The position numbers and the translations under genes are program-made. 64,000 nt of DNA. It comes from Adenanthera pavonina (Eukaryota; Streptophyta; Magnoliopsida; Fabales; Fabaceae). Below, one piece after another: positions 1 through 11,470 of this stretch. The notes under the pieces were generated by a model. The model worked only from the letters and a program-made list of their open reading frames with translations. It had not been told where the DNA came from and made no database searches. The stretch lies in assembly GCA_026686845.1 (NCBI GenBank), contig JAIVEN010000024.1, positions 12,325,501 through 12,389,500 of the forward strand, given 5' to 3'. Each line of letters opens with the position of its first letter. The first letter of the stretch is position 1.

Positions 1-3000
1 GCATCTGGCATGCGCAGAAGTTCAAACAAGCTTCCTCTGCAATTCATAACAGACTGTTTTTGCTTGGTGACATTCTAATTTCAATCTCAAGCACAAAAGT
101 GAAGAGGACTTCAAAGAAGATCATTCTAGAAAATCACTGCACCTTGATAAATATTCTGTCACTATTGACAAGTTAGGTTGTTGAAAAACTGCACCCATGA
201 AAAGAACAATGTTTGGATGCCGCAGACGTTTCATGAGTGCGACCTAAGATACAGACTGAGATATTGAAGGGAAATTGGGTAAAATAATAAATACATACAC
301 AAAATTTACTACAAAGTATACCTCCTTTCTAAATTCTTCATATCGTTCTGCATCAAAACCTTGAACCTTAAGAATTTTCACAGCAACATCCTAAAAATTA
401 CATGCTCTGGATTAATTAATCAGATTAGATACCATCACCTCTTCCCCAAACCACCACCCCCCCCCAAAAAAAAAAATAAAAAGAAAAGAAGAAATAAAAG
501 AAAGGAATAGCATGGGAACATAACAAACACAATAATAGATAATGATATCCTTAGAAAATAATTGCTATATTGGTAAGTAGTTCTTTTATTTTTGGACTAC
601 TTTCTTCAACAATTTTTTTTTTTTAAATTTCATCTGTACAGTTTCCTACTAGAAAAATGTCTTGTCATAGACTACTTATGTCTTAATTGATAAGCCTGAA
701 CCACAAAGCTAGGGAAAATTAAATCCTTACAGAACCATGCCAATCCGCGCGAAGGACAGTTCCAAATGAACCTGAAATGTAGTTGCCATTCAAATTTATT
801 TATATTCTTTCATGATACATTTCACTGAGATATATAAAAATGAGTGGAGCAGAATCCAGAATCTTTTCAGTATGAACATCATGAGGTGTCAAATAATATA
901 CCTGTTCCAATTCTCTCTTTCAATGTAAGTTCACTCCATAAAATGTCCAGATCATCCTCATCAAAATCAACCCCATGATTTGGACAATCCAGGAGCGACT
1001 GGTTTCTTTTTTGGAATAATGCATACTCTTCTGTAAAAAGAAATTAGTAAGAAGGCATAATAAATGGATACCACACAATGCCAATGAAGTATGCAACAAT
1101 AGAACCTCCAGGCAGAGTAAGATTATTGAGCTTACGAATTATGAAAAGATTTGGTCACTTAAACATTAATAACTTTTAATGACAGGGTGATCTGCTCCTT
1201 AGCATAGAAGTGATTCATTCTTACTCAAAGCAGTCAGATGAATGTTCCCACCTTCATAGTTTGCATTGAAAGCTTCAGTAGGCTTTTGACTGATTCCATC
1301 ATTGTGATCAATTGCACCACCTGACATGGTGGAAATCAGTACTTGTAGTATTATTTCACCATTCACCATTTGCAACATATACATAAGTGTCAAGATTTCT
1401 CACGTGACAATATTGCAGGAGACAAACCATGCGAGACTGTAGATATCTATGTCAGAATTGGAAATTTGATGAAGAAAAAATAGAACAAATTTACCACCTA
1501 TTAAAATAATAAACACTGTAGTTCATCACAAAAAAAAAACAACACTGTATGAGCATACCACATGCAACTGTTAATATTGTGACACTGCAGAAGTTACTAA
1601 GATAGAAAAACCATTGCATTCAAGCAGATGCTATAACCTGTTAACAAGCATGAGCCATAATGCATTGCCTAGTTGACATATTCTAAAATATCCTAAATCT
1701 GACCAGAGAATCCAAGCCTGATTCCAGCCAATATTTTTACGCTAAGAACCTGTTTCTCTGCAATGAGCCATTGGGTGATCAAGGATCAGCACTGATACCC
1801 AATGGCTAATTCCTTTTTGGAGAGACTCTCCTCACTTGAGCTCATCCCTATGATTTTGGCCAATCCCATTCATTGTATTGATGTATTTTTAATTTTATTA
1901 GGCTCTCTATCAGCCCTGCATATAAGACTCAGAACTGAGCCACTGTAAAGAAGGCTTATTTCAAATGAAATACTGCCTATTAATTAAAATATTTACACCA
2001 ACCACAAAGTCCACATAACTGAACAAACTAGAATGTCCTAGTATTTTATCTATAGCCATCAACTTCAGAAACTTCACTCAAACCTCTTACACAATTCCAA
2101 TGCAACCAGAAAGTCTAAATAAACAAGCTAGAATAGCCTTCCATGTAGCCACCTAGTCCCAACATGCCACCTCTTCTCCCCTCCTCCCTTCTCTTCTCTC
2201 TCTTTTTTACTTCAAATAAGACATATGAATAGTGTGCATACAAAGAAACAGAGGAAATAACCTGACTTGGAATCAAATATAAGTTGCAGGCCTTGACAGT
2301 CCAAGAAATACAGTTGGGCTAATGTCTTTGAATATTCAGCTGTTTCAACTGGCTTGAACTTTGGATGACATAGTGGTGAAGCAATTAATAATGAGGATGC
2401 AGAATTCAGTGAAGAATCAGGCTGGCTCATAGCCCCTGGCCTTCCAACCAAATCAATCAAATACTCCCTGCAAAGATGTATACAATATCATTTTTTCTTT
2501 TAATTGTCTGCTTCTGATTTGCTCAGAAAAATAGCATTTATGAAACCAAACTGCATTCAACAAGGGGGAGGGCCCGTGTATTTGTGTGTGTGTGTATTTG
2601 TAATACTCTATATTTTAAATTTCTAAAATCTTCGTGATTTTTATTCCTTAAAACCAGATAAAAGCACTTCAACTTCACTTATTTTATTTTCACATAGCAG
2701 GTGTTATAATAACATATGACACTTCGTGTACCCTACTCCAAAGGTATTAGTGTCTTTGTCTATTCCCAGAGTTAGTATAAATATTCCAGTTAGCATCTCT
2801 CTTCTCCAGTCTCTCTTTCTCTCTAAATCTTTTTATCAATAAGAATGGTAGTTGTGCATTTTGCAAAAAAGTTTTCAATCATTCTCTTAGAACAAAAACT
2901 TCTGATTTCTTTGTTTTTGGTTAGACTCCCTTTGAACACACTAAACTTTGATATGAGGAAAAGCATAATAAGTAATACACCCTTTAAATTAATAGCCACA

Positions 3001-5205
3001 ATGTTATAATGTATGATATTCTTTCCCAACACTAAACATTTAACTTTAATAGATAGATTCTATTACACCAATCTTTACCTGTTTTAATTACTTCTTCCTT
3101 ATATAGCACTGCATTTAGTTCAAAATAATCATATTCAAGTTTACCATAAATTTAATTAATTAATCAATGCAACACACCTGTCTGGACCAATTTGAACTAA
3201 ACATGAGGTACCTACATCCTCTTTACAATACTTGCAGCCCTTGACAATTCGGCAAGGGAGGTTCACCGAGTCAGCCAATGCCTGCAATTTCAAATGTTAA
3301 TATCAGATACTTGATGCCAAATTATAAGAGAAAAATGATGGAAAATATATTTTTAGCAGAGAAAGTGTTGATTATTCCACTAATAATGATGTTGTACAAA
3401 AATGTATCTCATCATAATAATATTGTCAGAGGCCCGTTCAACTCAAAATCCCAAGCCACTAAGTGAAGGGCCATTAATATTTTTATTATAAACATACCCC
3501 CTTTACACAACAGCTGGGCCATGAAGTGTGGATAAAAAACAATCCTACGAAACTTATGATGAAATTTAATTTTAAAGGGAATGGTGGCAAGGATTGAATA
3601 TATGACAACTGGGACATAAAGGCCATGGAATCATGTCAAAAACCACTTTAACTAAAAGGTTTATGTTGTTAAGTGAAGGTTTGCTGCATAGTTTTTTATA
3701 ATTTATAAGAAAAATAATGCACTAAATTATAAAAAGAGCCAAAAAAATACTTTAAAGAGCAATGCTCGATGAACACATAAGCCAACAGTTAAGCTTCCAA
3801 TTGGAAGAATAACAGAATGCAGCATGTCTTTAAGAATTTGAGTGCACTCCTTCCAGCGTGTAGCTAAGTTTTCTTCAGTCCAGGTTTCACCCCTTTCAAA
3901 AACAACAAATACTTGTTCAGAATAGGTCAATAAAATAGTGACTTCTAAAACAAGTTTCGTTTTGTCAATATTAAAGATGGGTAAACTTACCCCAACCTAC
4001 TGCAAACCAGATTTGCAAGATGATCAATTACATCCTTTGCAGTAATCCAGTTACCAGAAAGACTAACAATGCCACTTAGTAGTTCTCTCAGACCAGGATC
4101 TCTTGATTTATCAATAGTAATCACAACAACTGACAAATCTTCACATGGTTCAACTGACATCAGAGATTCAAACGATGGAATCAGGCCAACACTCTGCAGA
4201 TCAGCACTTATAGTCCATGAATATGCATCCATCCCATGGATAAGATAAAATCCATCAGGAATTTTGTCTGAGTATTGCAAACAACCATTGACCTGGTCAA
4301 TGTTAAAGCAGAAAGCATATAAATCACATTTTAGAACAAGCCTAGCCTCACATGTGTGTGCTTGCATGTGTAAATGTGTGTGTGCATATGCGACATTGAC
4401 CTGGTCCATGTGAGAGGAAAAAGCATTTAAATTTTAAGAAAAGGATCTTAAACTTACTTGGTGTTCACAGCTGCATATTGTATGTTACTCAAGCAAACTT
4501 ACCGTCAAATGGTAAGCAAAATTGCAAATAGAGACCATACGACTGACATATAAACAAATTAACAAGACATTTCCTTTTGAAAACCAAAAGTATGAATTCT
4601 TAACCTTCTGTTATTCATTTTATCTTCACAGACGAATTCAGTCACTCGAAAGAACTGAAAAAGAATATAAATCCAACTATTCTTAAACAATTATTATATA
4701 ACAACCCCCCTTCCAAACCCACAACAACCATCATTGAACCCTCCAACCATGATTCATAAATAAAAAAAAAAGACACACACACGCAAACTTCCGTAATATC
4801 AGCAAGAAAACGAAACGAGACCCAAATTCCCATTCCAAATTTCAATAATTTAGATGAACTTGTTTTTAAGGAAAAAAAATTGCATACCCAAAATCGATGT
4901 GAAACTTCCTCAGCCGAATTGGAGGAACAGCTGGATTCCAAGTCCAGGAAATTGGGGTCATACGCACAAGCAGCCTGCGATGAAAGACGAAGCGCCAAAG
5001 CCTGCTGCAACTGATAGCTCTCCTCAGTTTGCTTGGCCCAACTCTTAAACGCTGCTTGTCCCTTCCAGTGATCAAACTCGTCAGCCACGTTCATGAGTTG
5101 CAAATCGCCACCAACTACGGCTGCCGGAGACGTTGATTCCCTTACCGAGGCAGTTCTCTGAAACCGAATATAGCTGCTATCAGATATAGTACCATTCATT
5201 TCCAT
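1..5205 (-). CDS. CTR1-like: CTR1-like Raf-type Ser/Thr protein kinase, 5' part (3' end beyond the window)
   Basis: I resolved eleven exons with GT-AG junctions that keep one frame: 4888-5205, 3991-4292, 3751-3892, 3178-3281, 2262-2467, 1225-1320, 902-1030, 731-771, 322-390, 143-243 and 1-36, about 514 residues. Exons 1-5 match the CTR1/EDR1 N-terminal domain (KSWAKQTEESYQLQ, PDGFYLIHGMD, PIGSLTVGLC, LPCRIVKGCKYC, EYLIDLVGRPG). The kinase domain starts near residue 429 with the glycine loop GTGSFG, the VAVK lysine near 451, a KEV helix-C glutamate near 469, then HPNIVLFMGAV and VTEYLSRGSLFELL. The catalytic loop lies outside the window. In Arabidopsis CTR1 is the ER-associated negative regulator of ethylene signalling acting on EIN2. 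The start is the ATG at 5205; a second in-frame ATG lies two codons on. The stretch before the conserved block is short compared with Arabidopsis CTR1, so it may be a paralogue. No stop or frameshift is visible. Confidence 0.9.
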
Positions 5206-5360
5206 TTTGCACAGACAGCGATTCAGGAATCTTTCGAAGAAACAAAACGAACAAAGCACCTATTCAGTAGCACCTCTTCAACATGTCACATCCTTTGGAA
5301 TCTGAGCTTTCAAGTGGGAGATAGCAAAGCCCAAGTTACCTTAACAAGACCAGCAAGGGT

Positions 5361-5387
5361 TCATAGTACCAATTGGGTGTTCGCCAT
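5361..5387 (-). other. Short upstream ORF in the CTR1-like leader
   Basis: An ATG at 5387 opens an eight-codon reading frame (MANTQLVL) ending in TGA at 5361, upstream of the main start at 5205. A GT at the end of the sequence CTTGTTAAG, just downstream, could be a 5' UTR intron donor with an acceptor nearer the main start. Whether this ATG is in the mature leader is inferred from position only. Confidence 0.3.
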
Positions 5388-5468
5388 TATTGGTTTTGCT
5401 TTCTTCTGCAATTTGGAAATTTCGGATGAGAGAATCAGAGACTTTGGTGAGAGATAGCCGTGGTGGGG

Positions 5469-5788
5469 TAGGAAGAGGTTTCTCCTCTACTTTCTGTACG
5501 GTCCAGATTTATTATACAATTTTTTTGAAAAATTTTAAAAATAAAATAAAAACATAAAATAAAATCTGGACAATATCTCTGCTCACATGGTGCTGCTTTA
5601 TTCCAGTGTTATTGTGGAGAATGTGGGATAGGAAGAGGTTTCTCCTCTACTTTCTGTACGGTCCAGATTTATTATACAATTTTTTTGAAAAATTTCAAAA
5701 ATAAAATAAAAACATAAAATAAAATCTGGACAATATCTCTGCTCACATGGTGCTGCTTTATTCCAGTGTTATTGTGGAGAATGTGGGA
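5469..5788. repeat. 160-bp perfect-period tandem duplication upstream of the CTR1-like gene
   Basis: Two adjacent copies, 5469-5628 and 5629-5788, begin TAGGAAGAGG and end ATGTGGGA. I find only one clear substitution (a T/C change in the A-rich middle). The near identity implies a recent duplication. It lies 260-580 bases upstream of the start codon, where the promoter and transcription start of the minus-strand gene should be. Confidence 0.93.
5508..5518 (-). promoter_or_regulatory. TATA-like element, duplicated at 5668-5678
   Basis: Read on the minus strand, TGTATAATAAATC lies about 300 bases upstream of the CTR1-like start codon, in the right orientation for a core promoter. The 160-bp duplication places an identical element at 5668-5678. 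The assignment rests on position and AT-rich motif alone. Confidence 0.3.
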
Positions 5789-5808
5789 CTCACATTGATG
5801 TCAATTGC

Positions 5809-6464
5809 TAGGGGTGGTAAACAGGCCGGTCCATCATAGGCCCACTTTTTAGGCGGGGCGGGGTGGAGCGGGTCTGGAAATTTCCAGCCCGCCCCGCCAT
5901 ACACGGGTTGGTGGGTTAAACGGGCCAGCCCATTTTTTTTTTCTATTTTTTTATATTTTTTTATTAAATCATAAAATTTCTCTTTTTTTTTTTATTTTTT
6001 TTGTTTGGTTAGCTCATTTTTTCCCTCTACTTAGTTAAATTATTAATTCTTTATTCACTATCATGAATAAAATAACTATATTCATGAAATCTTTTATCAG
6101 TTTGGTGCATAAAGTCTTAAAACATAATATATTAATACATTAATATGATAATACTACAAGTAACATTTAGTTCAATAAAATAAAATACAACTAAAATTAA
6201 AATATAGGAAAGATTAAGAAAGAAAATAATGCTTAAGCCCTTTTTTTTAGTTTTTATTTTTTTTAGATATAATTATATAGAGTAAAAAAATATAAAAATA
6301 TTTTTAAAAAAAAATGGGCTAGCCCACTTAAAGTGGCGGGTTGACAGGGTGGGCCAAATTTTTTACCTCCATTATAAAGTATCTCAATTTTTTCAGCCCA
6401 CTCCACCATTTTTTACGGGCTAAGCGGGCCGATCCGCGGGCTCCAACCCATTTTACTAGTTCTA
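5809..6464. mobile_element. hAT-like MITE, about 656 bp
   Basis: The left end begins TAGGGGTGGTAAACAGGC and the right end, read inward, begins TAGAACTAGTAAAATGGG, so the termini are imperfect inverted repeats. Flanks are TCAATTGC (5801-5808) and CCAATTGC (6465-6472), matching at seven of eight positions, as expected for an 8-bp hAT duplication. Subterminal GC-rich blocks (GGCGGGGCGGGG) contrast with an AT-rich core. There is no coding capacity. It lies upstream of the CTR1-like gene. Confidence 0.7.
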
Positions 6465-7108
6465 CCAATTGCCAGAGTGGTGGGGTGATTCCTATGGGAG
6501 AGGAAATGAAATCCTGTCAGATGGAATGAGGCAATTGATTGGATGTATTGGAGGATTAGTTTTTTTATAATTAATTATAAAAATAAGTAATTTTTTATAA
6601 TTAATTATAAAAATAAATACATATATAAAAAATAATTTATATTTAAATATTTTTAATTTAAAAATAATTTTAAGAAAATAAATATGTTTAATTTTTATAT
6701 TTAAATGATTATTGAGTAAATAATAAAAAAAATAAAATATATAATTATAAAAAGAGGAATAATTATTATAAATAAAAAAAATAACTTATAATTAATTATT
6801 AATACGAGTAGTGTGATAAATTTTACGAATAAGCAATTATGAGTATCTATCCAAACAGGCCGCGCTTTCCTTGGGTCCTTTGACGCATTATTCGATGCGA
6901 TTGATTCATTGAATGTCAACAAAAGCTTCTCAATCTGATGTTTTCACATGCATGAATCGCACTTGACTTACGATGAAGTGTATATAACATTATTTTTTAA
7001 TAATGATGACACAGTTCCACTTATTCAATAAATCAAGCAGATAATATCAGAAAAGGAATTGATTGACTATCCTTCAATCTCACTCCTTTTTTCTTCCAGT
7101 AATTTTTT
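6465..7108. other. AT-rich intergenic DNA with a 30-bp tandem repeat
   Basis: The stretch holds a 30-bp tandem repeat (6561-6590 and 6591-6620, TTTTTTATAATTAATTATAA core). A sequence ending CCAAACAGGCC near 6860 looks like a MITE terminus, but I found no convincing partner end. No gene is visible. Confidence 0.5.
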
Positions 7109-7452
7109 CGTTTGGGAGAAGGGAATGAAATAGAAATATAAAAAATTTAAGAAAAATATTTGGCATATTAAAGGTAAAAAAGAAAGGGAGATAGATAAAG
7201 TTTAAAGGATAAAAAATTTCAACTTTTAACATTGATTAAGAAAACCCGCCGAATAAAAGAAAAAACAATTTATGAAGGGATAATTTCAATGTTTTCCATT
7301 AAAGCTCGTTTGTTCAATTTCAAAGGGAATGAAATAGAAATAAAACATTTTAAAAAAATGTTTGGGGGAATAAAAATAAAAAAGAAATGGAGATAAATGA
7401 AGTTTAAAGGATAAAAATATTCATACAATTATAACTTTTAACACTGATTAAG
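7109..7452. repeat. Imperfect direct repeat pair, about 130-140 bp each
   Basis: Copies at about 7109-7240 and 7313-7452 share GGGAATGAAATAGAAATA, GAAGTTTAAAGGATAAAAA-like and AACTTTTAACA-TGATTAAG blocks in the same order, offset by about 204-212 bases. They are diverged and non-coding. The origin is unknown; they could be remnants of a duplicated MITE. Confidence 0.6.
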
Positions 7453-7610
7453 CAACCCAAGCAAAAAAAAAATTATTAAGGGACAATTTCAACTTCTTAT
7501 AACAAAAATTTTCACAATCATTCTTAAGAGATAATTTCTAACATTATCACAGTTAATGAGATTAACGGCTTCAATAGAGTGCATAACATAATTAAATTGG
7601 ATTGTGCAAT

Positions 7611-7880
7611 TTTTTTTAATACAAAGACTATGGAAAAACCATAAAAAAGGCAAGATCAAGACCTAGATCTCTTCTCTTATCAGCTTCAATGATTTGTTTA
7701 CAACTCATGGCAGGATCATTAATGATAATAAAGTCTCCATTGATCCAGTGTGCCTGTTACGCCATTCAATTAACACACTCATTTGCCTTTCTAAACATGT
7801 ACTCAATTATAGCGATCCAATGTCTTACAAGAAGATCTCTAATGTCATCAACGATCCTTCTCAAATAAAATGACTCAATG
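7611..7880 (-). mobile_element. LINE 3'-end fragment (RNase H-like tail and poly(A))
   Basis: On the plus strand the segment begins with a T run at 7611-7619, the complement of a poly(A) tail. Read on the minus strand it encodes peptides typical of the C-terminal RNase H-like domain of plant LINE polyproteins (DDIRDLLVRHWIAI, EYMFRKANECVN), with a stop where a conserved residue is expected. The element is 5'-truncated. The right boundary is not sharp. Confidence 0.55.
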
Positions 7881-10800
7881 AAAACCAAATTCGATAAGAA
7901 ATGAGATATAAATGAAAAATGACCACAAGGAGACACCAAAGGTGAGAAACAAGAGGAAAGACTTAGAAAATAGGGCTAGACATGATTGGAGAACTTCGAA
8001 CTATGGTTGGACGACAAGAAAAATGAGGGATACAAATCTCCCATGTGGTGCCGAGGCTTAGGGATGTGATGCCGCAAAGCTACCTTCTGCTGTTTTGACC
8101 ACAATTTGCTGTCAACTCGGGTTGGACACATATAACTTCTTACTCGTATCTCCGATTGACCCGATTTCAAAATCTATAGGTCATTTTATATCTCCTCTAA
8201 CTACGTTGTAGACTACATTCGAAAATTTCTCCTTATGGAGATTTTAGACACCTGTGACCAAAATGGTCACTTTTGGTCAAAACTCTACTCTAACATCTTC
8301 TTATTTCCAAATCACAGACATTTTAACCACTGGACTTTTTCCAACATATCACAAATCACCCAAAAACATTGTCTGAGGTGATTACATCTTAAGAAAACCG
8401 CTTCCCCAATATTTGACTCCCTTGGATCCCAAGCCAACTAATGGGTTACATACCCATTTTCTCAAGAACTTTCTAAATCTTGAGTCTAACCTCATAAACA
8501 ACTCACACTTATCAAAACACACATGGGTCACCCATTACTTGGGGCCCCAACTCACTATGACCACAATTGGCCATGACCTCAGACATGCAAAACAACTACT
8601 ATATCAAGCCTCACAAAAACATCAGGATGACTTACACTATCACATCACTCATGCATGTATCTACACATTAACTCATCATGCACCTCTATTCCTAACATAG
8701 CCTCAATCAACTTTAAGGTCCAAAATAACATAAGTAACACACAAGGGACATGGATACACATATACTCCCTCGGAAACACATGCATAACAATTACATATGA
8801 CATCATTCCTACACTTGCCATGATACTAAACATAATATGCATTCTCAAATAAACATATACCGACATAAGTACTCAGATATCCCATAGGTCCCCGAGGGAA
8901 CTTATTTGTCTTTGATATTCCTTGCTAAAACTAGGTCTCATTCCTATAAATGTTTTCCCATGAGGGGTGAGACAAGCATCCCAGCAACTAAGGGCAACTT
9001 ATAAAACAAAGAGTTACGTTTATGATAGGGATCACAACCACAACAAGACAATATAAGGTCAAATACAGATATATGTTACTGCTCATATACTATGTGTTAT
9101 GAAGAATACATTGCATATGTTATGCAAGAACCTATATCAGTCACAATAGGAACCATGAGCTAATCACCACCACAAGGTGACCTTGATAAGCAACGCCCTT
9201 CCAACAACCAGTGAAGGTCGATTCTGAGTAACTTCTAAGCTCATTACCACTAGCTATAACTCAACCAAAGATCATTCCACTAGCGAGTAAACCATGGTTC
9301 CCCTTCGCCTAAACCACTTGAATTAGGGGTGATTCAAGGAAGGTGCATCCCCAATCCAGTGCCATCTGGATCTTCCTGGCCAAAGGACGATGATTTAGTG
9401 GCAAATATATATATATATATATATCAATCTCACCGCCTGAATACTAGGCCTCGCGTGTCCCACTAGTAGAATGGTATACCACATGACATCATAAGACATA
9501 ATCACCAAACCAATCCAATGGCCAACATATATAATGCAGTGACGATGACATGTTATGCTAGTATGCCATCATGCAATGCACCTAGGCCAATACCACCACC
9601 ATCATCATCGTTATTATCATGCTAGCATAATATCAAATAACAGGATGTTCCATGGAGATGCACAACAACAATATATATCAATGATCACCAAGTTTATGCA
9701 CACACATACATATATGTACAGATCTTTACATTAGCTATTTCCAACTATCGACATCATTATTATCATTGTCATTGCCATTATCATACTCTCATATTCAATT
9801 CATTATCATTAATATCATCATTACCGAGATCATACTAATACTACATCTTTAGGCATAATATAATTAGATACACACAACACCAAGCCCTTCTCCAATTACT
9901 ATGCATATATATATATATGTAAACATAGATGCGATGCGTATATACACATATATCCATAAACCTATATGACTAACCATTCTCATTTCTCATTACAATTTTC
10001 CTTAAAGATAAAAGGTTTAAGAAAACTTATGAGCGAGATATAAATCACATATCATGATATGAAAAGTTTACAACTTATTTAACAATTAAAGTTAGTCCCA
10101 GTTATCTTAAGTTATCCAAACCCACACGATAACATGATAGGCCGCTTGGTCACCAACTACAATACACAAAAAAAGGCAATCCCAGTCAATTCACATTGCT
10201 CTACTCAACATACTAGCTCAATATAACTTCAAAGACCCCAAAACAATCATATTCAAGCATAAAAACCTTTACATAAACTAATCCACAAATCCTTCATACA
10301 TCAAAGTACCATATACCAGTAAGCCCGTTGCTTCCCAATTCACTTTTTGGAGTGCAACTCCTTCGATAATACCATCACACACCCTATACAAATATGAAAC
10401 ACATATATTAAGTTGGAACATAGCCTTTGGTACAACTCAAACCAACATCCCAAGCATAAACTCAACAAAACCAATATATTAATCACTTGCCCTTTCATCA
10501 TTATACTCAAATCAACTCCAAAAATTTACCATACCCAAAATCTATAACTCAAAGCTTGAAGATATCCAACAACACTTCATTGAGGCATTTAAACACAATT
10601 TAATTGGTAGAAATTCACTCAATCTCATAAATGACAATCACCACCTCAAAATACACAAAAACAATTGGTGAAAATGGAGGAGAATATGAAGAAACCACTA
10701 TATCTTGTTGATTCAAGCTTCCCAGGGCATAAAAATTTCATCCTCCATCTTTAGTAATCGAGCCCTGGCAGAGCTCTCTTCAAAACCTTCAATTTTCCTC

Positions 10801-11120
10801 TTTGTTTTGTCAAACTAATTCACCACTGATTTATCCAAATTTTCTGACTAATGTTGCGGTAGAGGGTTATGGTGCCATGGCGCTGTTGTATTCTGTCTTG
10901 AGCCCACTAGCCTGATTACATGATCTTGCTATGGTGGCCTTGCTTTTGCCTACTTTTTCCTTTGCACTCCAGTTTTTACATGTTCCTTTGATCCTAGTCC
11001 CTTCCATGAATCATATGCATGTCCAGAATGATTAAGTAGGCATTAAGAGTTTAAAGGAAGAGTATTTCTTATCAATTGAAGGACTTTCGAAAGTTCAACT
11101 CGCTTGTTTTTTAAGGTAAA
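7881..11120. other. Non-coding repeat-like DNA, possibly a gypsy LTR and leader
   Basis: About 3.2 kb with no credible gene. The base composition is less AT-extreme than the surroundings and there are simple TA runs at 9406-9424 and 9906-9921. It sits directly upstream of a Ty3/gypsy gag fragment on the plus strand, so a long LTR plus leader is a reasonable guess. I could not find a second LTR, a primer binding site or a target duplication. Open frames around 8413-8866 and elsewhere show no protein features. Confidence 0.35.
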
Positions 11121-11411
11121 ATGGATCCTTCCATAGTTGAGGAGTGGATTGACCAATTAGAGACCATATTCGGTGTTACAAATTGCATTTCTGAGTAAAG
11201 GGTGTAGTTAGCCATGTTTAAATTGGAAAAGAAAGCTAAGCAATGGTGGAAGAGCATGCTACCTAGGGTTGAAGCTGCAAGTATTCCCCTAAACTGGGAG
11301 CAATTCAAGGGCAGGTTCTTTGCACATTATTTTCCTCCTTCCTTAATGATACAAAAGGAGGTAGAGTTTTTGGCTTTCAAGCAAGGGGGAAAATCTTTAA
11401 CATTATCATGA
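11121..11411 (+). pseudogene. Ty3/gypsy gag fragment
   Basis: Translation from the ATG at 11121 gives MDPSIVEEWIDQLETIFG, then AMFKLEKKAKQWWKSM and PLNWEQFKGRFFAHYFP, the pattern of the retrotransposon gag family (capsid region) of plant gypsy elements. Stops at 11196-11198 (TAA) and a following TAG interrupt it, and the homology ends near 11400. It is a dead fragment of about 95 codons with no pol beside it. Confidence 0.75.
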
Positions 11412-11470
11412 TCAATGAGATTAACGGCTTTGATAGAGTTAGTGCAAACCAAAACTTTCCTAAAGCCGTT
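11399..11470 (-). pseudogene. RNase H-like LINE fragment
   Basis: Read on the minus strand the segment encodes GFRKVLVCTNSIKAVNLID, resembling the middle of the RNase H-like domain of plant LINE polyproteins, where an acidic-Ser pair precedes EAVNLI. A similar peptide (HSIEAVNLINCDN) is encoded on the same strand at about 7535-7590. Both are short, so this rests on pattern recognition. Confidence 0.4.

Noticed and set aside
4642..5259. Longer first exon starting at 5259
   Set aside because: The codon at 5259 is GTG, not ATG, and homology ends at the splice donor at 4887; the ATG at 5205 is used instead.
8413..8866. Overlapping ORFs on both strands (95, 73 and 65 codons)
   Set aside because: Histidine and threonine runs from simple composition, no family resemblance, and no splice-linked neighbours.
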